Of a stretch of DNA of 64,000 nucleotides, positions 47,491-58,280 are shown in pieces. Within the stretch, counting starts at the first letter, position 1. Each line of letters starts with the position of its first letter. The notes under the pieces are model-generated. The model had not been told where the DNA came from, ran no database searches, and saw only the letters and a program-made list of their open reading frames with translations. The stretch spans positions 5,099,249-5,163,248 of the forward strand of contig OZ038423.1 of NCBI GenBank assembly GCA_964036155.1, in the 5' to 3' direction. Origin of the DNA: Diploscapter coronatus (Eukaryota > Nematoda > Chromadorea > Rhabditida > Rhabditidae). The translations under genes and the position numbers were made by a program.

Positions 47491-50400
47491 ATGAAACGAT
47501 TTCTATACATTATTCTGCTAAGTTTTCAAATACAACAATCATATTCCAAGTTTACCAGACTAAAGAGAGTCCCGTCGAATAATTTGGAATATTTCGACAA
47601 AATTGGAAATGCAATTGCTAAGTCGAACAGTAAATATTTTGAGTAAAGTCTCTCGTTTGAGGAATATCAGTTTTAGATGGGAATTCTCAAACTTATCAGG
47701 GAGATTGGAAAAGTTACAATACACGAAAGGTGAACTCCAACAAATTTCGACGAAAACGACAGAATGGTGAGAAAAGGTAATTTTTCTTGGAAAAAAGTAA
47801 AATTTCAGATCTGAATTCTACGATTGGAGCACCTATACAATATGACGCCTTAGCTGCGTAAGAATGATAAAATTATTCATTGCTGGTCTTATAATTGCAG
47901 GTCTGTGAATAAATCGTTAGACCCTTGTGACGATTTCTATCAATTTGTATGCGATGGATGGAAGAAGAAGTATCCAGTTCCGAAGGATCAGCTGACTTAC
48001 AACCAAATGTACGTTCTGAACGACCAGCTCAATGAAGCAATCAGAGGTTAGGTGAAGTTATCGATATGTGTAATGCGTCCGTATCTACAAACAAGTGGAA
48101 AGTTAGAAGATTTCCAATCCGAGTATACATATTAGAAAAATCACTTGATAAAATGCATGAATGGTTTATATTCTGGTCTAAGTGATGCTTCGTCACGAAT
48201 CTGAAGTAATTTTTAAAACAAACATTCAATTCTGTGTCAGTAATTGTTGCAAAAATTGATAAACGAACTTCATACAATACCAAGTTCAACCGTTTCAAGC
48301 AGAGATATTGATGACCCTGTATATGGAATCTTATTTTTTCAATTTTCGACGTCCTAACTCACAAGAATAAGAGTCTTGGCCGAGAATTTCAATTGATGTA
48401 CACGTACTTTGACAAATGTGTCGAATATCAGGAAGACCCTGGAGACGATGGATTGAAGGATCTGTTCAAGAAATTACGGTAAAAATTTTTCCCAAATAAA
48501 GGTATTACTTTAATTCTAGCCGATACCATTCCCCTTCTATCAAGACTCTGACAGATTTCCTGATCGCCAGTTTCCCGACTCAAACATTCTTCGAGTTTTC
48601 TATCGACCTGGATCCTGAAAATTCTACCGTGAAAGTTTTCGCGGTAAGTGATTTACGAATTCTATTGAAAAAATGCCGAAAGAAAAATTACTGGAACGGT
48701 CCAAAAACTTTTATCGAAAATAAACAACTATGAAGTGCTGCCAAATTATGCTCAGTGCGATACGCATAAGTAGGTCTAGATAGAGCTGTTGATATGATAA
48801 AATTATGCAAGAAAAATGACTAAACATTTCATAAATTCATAATTGTTAGATATCTCCACATTCTTCAACGCTGTCATTCGACCAGTATTTCAACGAGGAT
48901 ATCACGTCAAGTCGAGATTTGTACAACGCAATGATCTCTCAAACACTGACTATGCTCGCTGAAGAATCGGAAAACAAAGACGAACTCTTCTCGAAGGACA
49001 CTGCTGCACGGATGCTGAGAGCCTACACGATTGTCGATATGAATTTGGCGAAGGTAACGAATTATTAATCATTCAAAAAATAATCTAAACGATGCCATGA
49101 CAAGAAGAATAATTTTAATAAAAATGGGAAGTTCTGAAGCCTCAGAACTCAGTTTAGAAAACGAAATTTTCACCGATTTTTGAGGATTTCGATACTGCAA
49201 AATTGTGTCCCGATACCTATTCAGAGATTTGTTAAAAATTAGCTCCAATTCTTCATTGAATCCATATCGATTTTTTTCTTTAAATCAAACCTTTTTAATA
49301 TGATATCTACTACGCTTCAATACCAACGCATTACATGTTGATTTAGAAAATTTAATGTTTCGGAATTTAGATAATCAACGACAGCAATGGTATTAAAGGC
49401 GAGAATATGCAGCTCGAAGATATCAGTCTGAAATTCAAAGCAGTATTTCTGAACAAACATTGACTAACATAGATATTGAATTTATTGCAGATTGACTGGA
49501 TCAAATATCTAAATGCGGTGCTCCCAAAATCAGGTTGGAATTACGTGAAGACCAAAGGAATTCTCATCGAAGGTCCTTTGCTGATCAAGAAATATGAGGT
49601 TTGTCTGGTCTATATAATGAATTATGAATTATAGTGGAAACCAAAGGTTATTAACAAGTACGTTGTGTAGGAAGTCCAGTACGTACGACTCATCAAATAT
49701 AAAATATTCTAATTTTGCTTTAAAATTGGCAGGAGTCAGAGTCGAATGAAGATAATCACTAGCAAATTTTATTCAATCTGGTCCATGATAGTAGCGTCCC
49801 AGAGTGCATTCATACAGCGAATGTTATAAACTTTTGATCTTCAATACATGCTCTGACTTGAAAACTGAAGAAAAATCATGTGCAATTTCCTTTTAGAAAA
49901 ATTTGATCATTTAAAATTCTCTCTAGTTCTAGGATATTATTTAGTTTTACTATGCAGATTAAATTAATTCTCTTCAGGACTTCATATCAGGACTCGATGA
50001 AAATGTTCTGCGGGATCATTTGGACGTGCGCGTTGTTATCGCCGCAATGAGTGATCTGCCGAAGAAATATCAAGATCTCTATGAAGTATTCGCAATTCTC
50101 TGCAAGAGTAGTAATTGATGGAAGGTTTTAGAAACTAATGGAGCAATATTACGGAGTAGTGACTTTGGACAAGCAGAAGGCCTGCTTCGAGAATATCAAA
50201 GAAATCTTCCCTGACTTGCTCAGTGTCGTTTACGTCGACAAGTACTTCAATAAGTCGTCGAGTACGAATCATTTGCCATTTCTATAATGAATTAAAGCTA
50301 TATATATAAAATCAATGGTCCATTTCAAAGCAATGTCAAGAGGAAATGCCTCCCAGATTTCGAGTTGAAATTCCGTTTTGTTCGATATTGTCTTGAAGTA

Positions 50401-52439
50401 TGAATTATGGGAAGGAAATTCTCTGCTTCAAGTGAAGATCATCATTGAACTCATTCGATTAGTTCAGTTGACGATATCGCGAAACTAGTCAATGTAATCA
50501 GGAATACCATGATTGAAATGCTGGACGAGGAAGACTGGATGAATTTCTTTACTCGGGAAAAGGCCAAATTAAAGGTGGTGTCGAAAAGAATGGCACTTGC
50601 ATCGTGACTAAATATTTCAGGCAGAAAATATCGCAGAAATCATCGCCTACGATCCACAAATGTACAATGAAACAAAGCGAAAGGAAAAATATCAGAATGT
50701 AAACGCTCGCTCATTGGCTTGGTTAATCTAATGATTCAAACAAATTTCAGCTTACATTTACTGATTCAACTTCATATTACGTGATAAACAAGATAGTTGA
50801 AATGTGGACGTTGAACATGGAAATCGAAGATGTGAGCACGCCGTTTGGCAGGGGAACGGTCGAATTCAACGCTGCCGAAGTGAACGCATTCTATCAGCCA
50901 CAGACCAATATGATCAGTCAGTTCACACAGCAGCTTTCATATAAATCAATGATGGGTTTGAGAATTTTTACTCTGACCACAATTTCGATCATTGTTTGAA
51001 GAATCAGCAGAGCCCCGACTTTCGGATTCAAACGTTCTTGATATCTGTATTTTAGTTTTACTTGCTGGAATCTTGCATCCGCCGTTCTTCAATGCTTCAC
51101 TACCGACGATTCTCAACTACGCTTCAATGGGATTGATAGTCGGGCACGAAGTATGGTCCTCATAATTATTCTACAAAGATAGAATTGAACGAAACGTTAT
51201 CTGATCTCGAGTGATGTGTACGAACAGGTTCAGATTTTGAACTCGAATGAAATCACGAGAGCATTTTACGATTTGTGAGCAATGAATTGCTATTTTTTAT
51301 CTCAACCGATTTTTAATGGTATCATATCTTTCACGAAACTCATACCATCCTAATTCAACGCATTTTAGTTGACTCACGCATTTGACGACACTGGCTCTAA
51401 ATTCGATGAAGTTGGGAACATGGCGAATTGGTGGGACACGAGGACTGAAGAGGACTTCGTCAACAAGACTAAATGCTTCGAGCAACAATACGGAAACATC
51501 ACTGTGGTCGATGGAAAGAGAATACGCGTAGGCCCTTTATAAAAAAAATCATGATAATCGCTTTTGAAGCAGAAGCATAAGATGAATCTTATTTCCACTA
51601 TCAGCTTTGATACATTCGCAATCGCTAGTTCATCTTTAACTTTCAGATCAACGGACATGATACTCTGGGAGAAAATATCGCAGGTGAGTAGGAGCTGAAA
51701 TGAATTTCACTACAGAAATGGTTTTCATAATTTTAGACAATGGAGGCGTCAAGCTGACAATTCGAGTAAGTTAATTTTTCCATAGGTATTGAAATCTGAG
51801 TCCAACTTGAGCTTCAACTTCACTATTCACAAGTTGAAATTGGAATTTTTCACTTTTAGCGATGATAAAGTTTCAATTGTAATTATATAACTTAGGCGAT
51901 GCAAAAAGTGCTGGACGAGTCTAAATTTCACATAGTTGGTCTCGAAGAATTCACAATCGAGCAACTGTTCTTCATGGTTTATGGATTTGTAAGCGATTCA
52001 TTCATTTCTGAAATAAGCCAATTTCATACTCCAGAGTTGGTGTGGAAATGTAAAGGAGGAAGGTCTCATTCAACAAGTCACAACTGACGTTCACAGCCCT
52101 GACAAGCGAGTTTTAATTACTTTCTTGCTAACATTATGATGAGAAAATAACAATTATGTCCGAAATTCAGACTCTTGCTACAGAAAATTTTAACCGCAAG
52201 AAATTTTGTTTCTCCGAATTCCTATTTTAAAAATTCTAACTCCAAGCATATTTTCAAACAATTATGGATATTCCTGAGATTTGGTCTCAAAGTTTATAAC
52301 TTTGTTAAGCAATTATTTCATTGTTAAATTTAGGTACCGAATTAACGTTGTTCTGAGCAATCAGCCAGAATTTCAACGAGCCTTTGAATGTCCTGTTGGA
52401 AGCAAAATGAACCCTGAGAAGAAATGTGAAGTTTGGTAA
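47491..52439 (+). CDS. Neprilysin-like M13 zinc metallopeptidase
   Basis: Twenty-two exons: 47491-47629, 47677-47766, 47809-47857, 47901-48046, 48303-48318, 48374-48478, 48520-48643, 48850-49053, 49371-49442, 49491-49598, 49978-50085, 50132-50261, 50468-50574, 50621-50698, 50751-50916, 51056-51150, 51369-51527, 51647-51683, 51737-51765, 51896-51988, 52035-52105, 52334-52439. They give 743 aa. Catalytic features are intact: NAFY (537-540, substrate binding), the zinc site HELTH (578-582, split across exons 16-17), GENIAD with the third zinc ligand Glu641, and the C-terminal KCEVW. DPCDDFYQFVCDGW marks the N-terminal ectodomain. The N-terminus resembles a cleavable signal peptide rather than the usual type II anchor, and RRKR at 71-74 is a furin-type site, so a secreted, processed enzyme is likely (inference). 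A 16-bp microexon (48303-48318) is needed to keep frame, and intron 21 uses a GC donor. Role: cleaves extracellular peptides; substrates unknown. Confidence 0.9.
52106..52333 (+). other. GC-AG intron in the neprilysin gene
   Basis: Only the GC donor at 52106 (GACAA then GCGAGT) joins the conserved HSPDK to YRINVVLSNQPEF in frame. Using the GT three bases later gives a stop after three codons in the next exon. The acceptor is AATTTAG. Confidence 0.75.
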
Positions 52440-52743
52440 AAAATTTGCCAAATATTAGGCATAAATTGAATAGTGCAAGTGTCTTCATTGTGCATTTCAT
52501 AAACGCATAGACTCTGAATCCTCAGTTATTGCATTTCATCTAATCATTATTTATTTTTCCTCACTTTTTAAATGTCTAATAAATTTTCTAATTGATAACC
52601 TAACTATTCAACAGCTAACAACCAAAATCAACAACTGAATATGAAAATATTCGATTTTCATTAATTCATCTAATTTTTTTCTATAACTTGATTAATTCGA
52701 AAATTAAATTCTAGAAAAAAATTAAATTTTAAAAAATGTTCAC

Positions 52744-55700
52744 CTATCGCAGTCCTCTCCGCTTCTTATCATTGAACTTCTTCTCGAGTGTCTGTTCAAT
52801 GAGTCCAGTCAACTGATGTCTTTCCCGGGTTCTCGCTCTCCAATATGAAATTTTTGATAAATTCGACTCCTCGGGTGGCTCGAAATGGAATCTGAATTAT
52901 GACAATTTGAAATTTCATATTCAGAAAGTTCAAATTTATAATTTCGTGACATTAAACTGAAAAATTCCAAATGGAGATAAATGTTGTAAATCATTTTAGA
53001 ACGGTTAGAATAATCCATAATGGTCTTTTTAGAAAAAAAAGAAACCAATTTTCAATGATAACTCACTCGGGAAAAGTATTCTTGATGGCGAGTTTCCAAT
53101 CTCCGTGCACATTGACTTCTCTCAGGACGTTGGCCACGTAGTGAGGGTGGGGTTTTACTGAGCCTTTACGCCATCTGAAAGCCTAATCTTTGAAAGAAAA
53201 GCCTTGACAAAAAAGCTAAAATAAAAAAATAAAAAATCTACAGTCGAAAATAATTCAATACTCATGGCAAAAAGTTGCATTGATTTAAATAAATAAATAA
53301 TTTCTTATTTCAAAAGCATTTGGAGATGATCTGGTTTCTCTTTTCAGATTTGGAAATGATTTCAAACAAATACAATCTCCGACTCTTTTATTTCAAAGAA
53401 ACTTTTTTCACGGGGTTTCAAAGGTATGACTTACATGAAATATTTCTTGATGGGAAGGCAGTAGCAGTCGATTCTGGACTTGCGCGACAGAGCGAGAGAG
53501 TCGAGATTCTCATCTGGGCAGCCAAGGATCACGTAGGCCTTCCTGTCCAACGGGCCGTCGATCAATTCTTTTGCGTGACTGCATTTTTGAGGATAAAAAT
53601 TGTTTAGAGTCTATGATCCGAAAAATTGGAAATACCGTTCTTTGAAAAATGCATTTTCATGTGACGAAACAAGGTTATACTTCAATATTCCATTTCAGAA
53701 GCACTCGATCAAAACGTTCTTTTCATTTCAAAAAGTTTTAAAAATTAGTACTTTTTGTGAGGAAAAGAAAAAATCAATCAAATATTCTTTTTCTAATTAT
53801 CGTATTTTACGAGAACACGAGAGAAAAACATACGGTGAAATATAAGCAATGTCCTCCTGCTTGAAATCTCCCAATTGTTCCGGAGGTAGGTCGGAAATGT
53901 CGGGGAAAATCTTGAGATGATCGTGTCGAGAACCGAATACATTTACTCGTCTAAAATAGTGGAGAAAAAAATGATTCGAAACGGAATGATCTTACTTTTC
54001 CAGGAATTCTTTGGTTTGAGGAGTCGGGGGCATTCCAGCAATTGACAACGGTAGTGGATTCATCGAACGGAAATTACCCTGAAAAATTTTTTATCTCAAA
54101 CGAAAAATTCATTAGAAAAAACTTGAAACAAATGTAGAAAGTCTAGAAGTCACCATAAAAATAAAATAAGTATACAAAATTCCTACCCCTATGATATTCC
54201 TAAATGAAATAGCAATTTTGATGATGTCCCTCTCTTTGGCAGTTGCAAAGGGCCGCATGTCGACGATAATTCTGGGATTTTCCAGAATCATTGAATTCGC
54301 GAGACGGGCTGAGGACAGAGTCACGTCCACTGGAAATTTTGTATGTTTCAGAAAAAAATTGAGACCGAATTTTTCAATCAAATAATTCATCAATTACGCA
54401 TAAAGTTGTTGACACTTTATCAATATTTGTTCAAGTATTTTTTTAAAATAAAAAGTGCATTCTAAATAAAAAGAATGTAGGTCGTTATTTACCAAAAATT
54501 TTGAAAGAGGCTTTATTCATCAAACTACGTCACTATTCACTAAACTAGGTATTTATTCACCAGAGTAAATTTTAAGCTAATTTAGTTATAATCTATAAAC
54601 ATACTGGTCAAGCTTATCCTTATCCAATGCTTATTCCTCGCGCTATACGCATATACATTGCAAGAACATTTTGAGTTTATTTTAAAATGGACGTTTAGCC
54701 ATCAGTAATGATAATGAAAGCTTGAGCAAAGCCATTACGTGATATACTGCATATCTACCTATCCTATTCTCTTCCTCTGCCCTTACCCCTACTCTATCCC
54801 CTATCACTATCATATACCCTAAATGCAGCATATCAGAATATTATAAATGATTTTAATGACTATAATATTTTGGTGAATAAAGATTGCCCTCCAACAAAAA
54901 CGATTCTTACTCGATGAATCTCGTAGCGGATTTAAAAATGGTTCATAGGTATCGGGTCCATAGCCCATTCCTCCAGCTTCGTAAATTCTCCTCTGAAATA
55001 CATTGCAGATTAAATTTTCGCGGTTTGTAAGTTTTTTTTTTGAAAAATGCATAAATTTGAGAATAGGGAAAAAGGTAGAAATAGAGTGGAGTAGGCTGAT
55101 CTTTGTCTAGAAATACTTAACTAATATACTCAACATTTTGATAAGAACATGACCTACCTTTCCCTATTCCCAGCCCTTATATGGAGCTGTAAAATTTCAT
55201 AGGTTGTCGTTTATATGTATGACATCTTCAGGTGTATGCCTGTATGTCGTTTTTAAAAAGCAAATTTGTAAAATAATGCCTGTTCATGTTCGTGCATCTG
55301 TTTGATTTGGTTCTGAATGGTCCTCTCTTTGCCGAGCACATGCAATCTGCGCGCCTTATTCGCCTGTCGTTTGGCCAGATACTCCCAAAAATCGATGCGG
55401 GCTTCCAGAGTATCGGTGAATAAACATCTGAAATGAACAATATAGAACTAAATTTCAAGAAAATATAAAATTTGCCTGATAAACACAAAAAATACTTAGA
55501 AAATTACCTTTTCCATTCGAAGTCGGATATACTCGAAGGAACCATCGATCCAAATGCAATAAAGAGCTGAAATTGTCTTGAAACATACCAAGGAGCTTAT
55601 CAATTCAACAAAATAGTGGGACAAATTCAAACTGGATTTAGTAACTTTTGGAAAATTTATTTCATCAATCTCACATTTATTGGAAAAAACTATTTCCTAC

Positions 55701-56293
55701 CTCGAGTTCAACCAGTGTCTGTTCAAATTTGTGGAGCAGCTTCCCATCGAGTCCCTTAACGAATTCCTCCGTCGGCTTCAAATCCTCTATTTTGACAGTC
55801 CCCGGATCGACGAGGAAATGCGTGTAGTCGAGTTGGTCGCCTGACGGACTGAAAAATTGAACATTTGGTCATTTTCCAGAGTTTTTAATGCTCTGCTATA
55901 AATGTTACTATACTTGAAATCTTCAAGTACGCATAGCAAATTTTTCGTTCGTCTGTTTACGGTAATTGGCCAATTTTCAACATAGACATTCGCAAAAAGG
56001 AAACCTTTCTTTTTGAAACTCTCAGAAAATTTTGTCCCTTTTGAAAAATATCAAATGTTGTAATCTCAAAACCATTCAATTTCAATGTTCAATCATTAGA
56101 ATGAATTTTAGCCTCGCAAAAATTTATAAGAAAAAAAACTAATTTCTTTAAAAAGATAAATTTATATTTTTGACAGAAAGGTTTGCCTTTCGTTTGCCGT
56201 CGATAGCCGTCGATTCGGTTGCATCTGTACGTAGCTGCTGCAGGATGGCACGCAATTATGCAGATTCCTCAGAATTTTCGCGTACCGCAGCAT
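52744..56293 (-). CDS. TRMT10C/MRPP1-like mitochondrial tRNA (purine-9 N1) methyltransferase
   Basis: Eleven minus-strand exons: 56293-56175, 55848-55701, 55566-55508, 55427-55280, 54992-54911, 54329-54187, 54078-53996, 53950-53834, 53578-53435, 53174-53067, 52891-52744. The model gives 432 aa. The start was chosen at 56293 because MLRYAKILRNLHN... is an Arg/Ser-rich, acid-free mitochondrial presequence. A basic helical region follows (LAKRQANKARRLHVLGKE). The SPOUT methyltransferase fold starts at PRIIVDMRPF. Later come YISPHAKEL, KAYVILG, the Leu-Pro-Ile substrate loop (YCLPIKKYF) and HGDWKLAIKNTFP, all in TRMT10 order. TRMT10C forms the tRNA-binding part of mitochondrial RNase P with a dehydrogenase partner. 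The exon 4-5 junction is the weak point: no GT exists before the stop, and a GC donor (CAG/GCATTA) was used. The gene converges on neprilysin. Confidence 0.82.
54480..54572. repeat. Degenerate ~20-bp tandem repeat in an intron
   Basis: Four units share a TTATTCACCA-like core: GTCGTTATTTACCAAAAA, GGCTTTATTCATCAAACTAC, GTCACTATTCACTAAACTA, GGTATTTATTCACCAGAG. They lie in the intron between exons 54992-54911 and 54329-54187 of the TRMT10C-like gene. Confidence 0.55.
55058..55166. repeat. Short inverted repeat in an intron
   Basis: GAATAGGGAAAAAGGTAG near 55061 faces CTACCTTTCCCTATTC near 55155. The arms are about 16-18 bp and the spacer about 80 bp. It sits in intron 4 of the TRMT10C-like gene, the one with the non-GT donor. 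Confidence 0.5.
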
Positions 56294-56394
56294 CGCAGAC
56301 CTGGAATTTGGCAAAGAACCACACTTTTCAGCGCAGTTTCTTTTTTTCAAACGCTTTTTGCGCGGAGTACGTGTAAACAAAGGGCACCGAGTCA

Positions 56395-56860
56395 TAGTTA
56401 TAGCAGAAAGAGTGGAGGAAAGGGAGAGAGGATTGCGTTAGTGCTTAGGCCATCACAGCCTGCTAGTTTGGCCGGTTGGAAGGCCTTGTGAAAGAGTGGG
56501 AATGCGAGAGAGCGAGAGGGAGTGTTGGGGAGGAGAGTTAGAGAAGAAGGGTTGTTTGAGGGGAAGAGATGCAGAGGAGCGGGTCCCTCGATTGCTGCAT
56601 TGCTGCTAGAGGTCCCCTTGCCCCTTTCATACGGACTGAAGGGAGAAGGGAACAGACGAGACAAACAGAAAGTGACGAGAGAGCAGACGATTCGAGAGGG
56701 AGGGGGAGAAAAGAGGCGAGAGAGTGCGATGGGCGCAGCGGGCCGGCCGCAAAACCTTTCCATTCCTTCCCCTTTCTCCCTTCCCTTCTTTCTCCCTATT
56801 CTTTCCCTCTTCTCTCTCAGCCAACTGCCCTAGTCCTTTCCCCAAATTCTTGCTAACAGC
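56395..56860. repeat. Polypurine then polypyrimidine block
   Basis: The plus strand is G/A-rich from about 56400 to 56720 (GAGAGCGAGAGGGAGTGTTG and similar) and switches to C/T-rich from about 56755 to 56830 (TTCCCCTTTCTCCCTTCCCT). The halves could pair into a loose hairpin. It lies 100-570 bp upstream of the TRMT10C-like start, so it may include its promoter. Confidence 0.55.
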
Positions 56861-57086
56861 TAACATTTTACCGATCATAATCACTCTTACCGCACATTTC
56901 GTGTTTTTGAATGCAGTGAAAAAGAGAAAATGGTCCGAGAGAACAGAATATTGAATGGGAGGAGAAAAATCACTTGTGAGAAGCGATCGATATTTGGTCC
57001 TCAAACTTTGATGCCGAATTTGCGGATTGCACAAATGTCAAAATTCTTTTTCATCGATTTTCAACAATAAACTGATTACTGTACAT

Positions 57087-57327
57087 TTATTGTCTGGATA
57101 AGTCAGTTGCCAAATCGTGCTGCACTCCTATTATCTGCGTCGTGAGATTACAGCTAATTTGCAGCAATTCATTCTGTGGTAGCCTGCACAAATTATCGTT
57201 GTTCAATTGAGACGTATCCTTTTTCAAGTAAAATTTGTTTTGTCTAGAATAGCGATCAAAATAATCGCTGAATTTTAATAAACTTTTCACCCATTGATCA
57301 ATATTGTATAACTTCGTTCGAAAATTC
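57087..57327 (-). CDS. Candidate terminal coding exon, unknown protein
   Basis: From a possible acceptor (GTTCCAAG, ending at 57328) the minus strand is open for 80 codons to a TAA. The residue mix is ordinary rather than low-complexity: FRTKLYNIDQWVKSLLKFSD, FYLKKDTSQLNNDNLCRLPQ, and an amphipathic end with LLQISCNLTTQIIGVQH. The stop overlaps AATAAA (CAATAAATGT), a fitting poly(A) signal. No upstream exon with matching phase was found: a short segment in the 57400s has splice-like edges but the wrong phase. No family recognised. It may be the end of a real gene, a decayed gene, or chance. Confidence 0.28.
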
Positions 57328-57829
57328 CTTGGAACAACAGCCGATTCAAATCATTTTTATTGAGACCTCGACAAAATATTTTCAGCTCGACTACAAGTAT
57401 AACTTCTTCGTTACCAAATTTGAATTTTGTTTCACGAACTCATCCAATGCCACCTGCCCTATTCCTCCTTATCGCAATCACTTTTCATTCACACTTTCTT
57501 TCGAGGGTGCATTTTATTTCTCCCTTGTCAACTCCCCGTGTAAAATGTACTGATTGATTGCACCCGAATTGAAATTTCGATCGTTCTCAACGTAGCTTTT
57601 TACGATTATTTTATTGTAAACACCGGACGAGAGAATTTCAAAATTCAGTCCAATCGTTGATCCTTTTATCAATCATTCAAAGAACTGTGACTGTATTCCT
57701 TTGTCGATGTCCAGCTTCCGCCTTCAGATGCCTAAATTCATCTATCGTCATTATTCACTTTGACTTCGACCAGACCAGTGCTATTGTCAGATCGTCTGTG
57801 TCTCGTTCTGTCTTTCTGTCTGTTTACCA

Positions 57830-58280
57830 GTTGTGCAGCGCCCATTCCTTTCCTCTCTTTCTCTTTCCACCCATCACTTTTCTCATAGTCTCTCTTCCCT
57901 TTCTGCTTCTTTTTTCGTCATCTTATGCAATCTCCTTCGATTTCCCTATCCCGTATTTTATCCAGATCTCTTTTTTTATCTCTGCTTCTTATCCTCTCTT
58001 TCATCTTTCCTGTACCCTCCCGATATTCCCTAATCTCTTGTCTCTCCCTTCATCCTTATCGGTTTCTGCCTTCGTTCCCCAGTTTCCCCTATATCCTCCC
58101 TTTCCATATACGATTTGATGTTGAACGCAGATTAGACGCGCACCGACAAACTTCTCAGTCGTCTTCTTGTTCTTCATCTCCTTCCCTGCCCCTTCTCAGT
58201 GTCTTTCTGTCTGTCGACTAAAATGTTCTCTGACATCTTTTCTGTCCTCTCCGATTCCCTTACTATTCCCCTCCCAAATC
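57830..58280. repeat. Polypyrimidine tract, 450 bp
   Basis: The plus strand is C/T-rich throughout (CCTTTCCTCTCTTTCTCTTT, TCTCTTTCATCTTTCCTGTA and similar), giving overlapping open frames of Ser/Leu/Phe/Pro-rich composition. No splice-supported gene. It is the mirror in strand bias of the block at 56400. Confidence 0.55.

Noticed and set aside
47491..56293. Neprilysin and TRMT10C-like genes as an operon
   Set aside because: They are on opposite strands and converge, so co-transcription is impossible.
57657..58118. 153-codon hydrophobic plus-strand frame
   Set aside because: It is an artefact of a polypyrimidine tract (Ser/Leu/Phe/Pro only), and three overlapping frames look the same.
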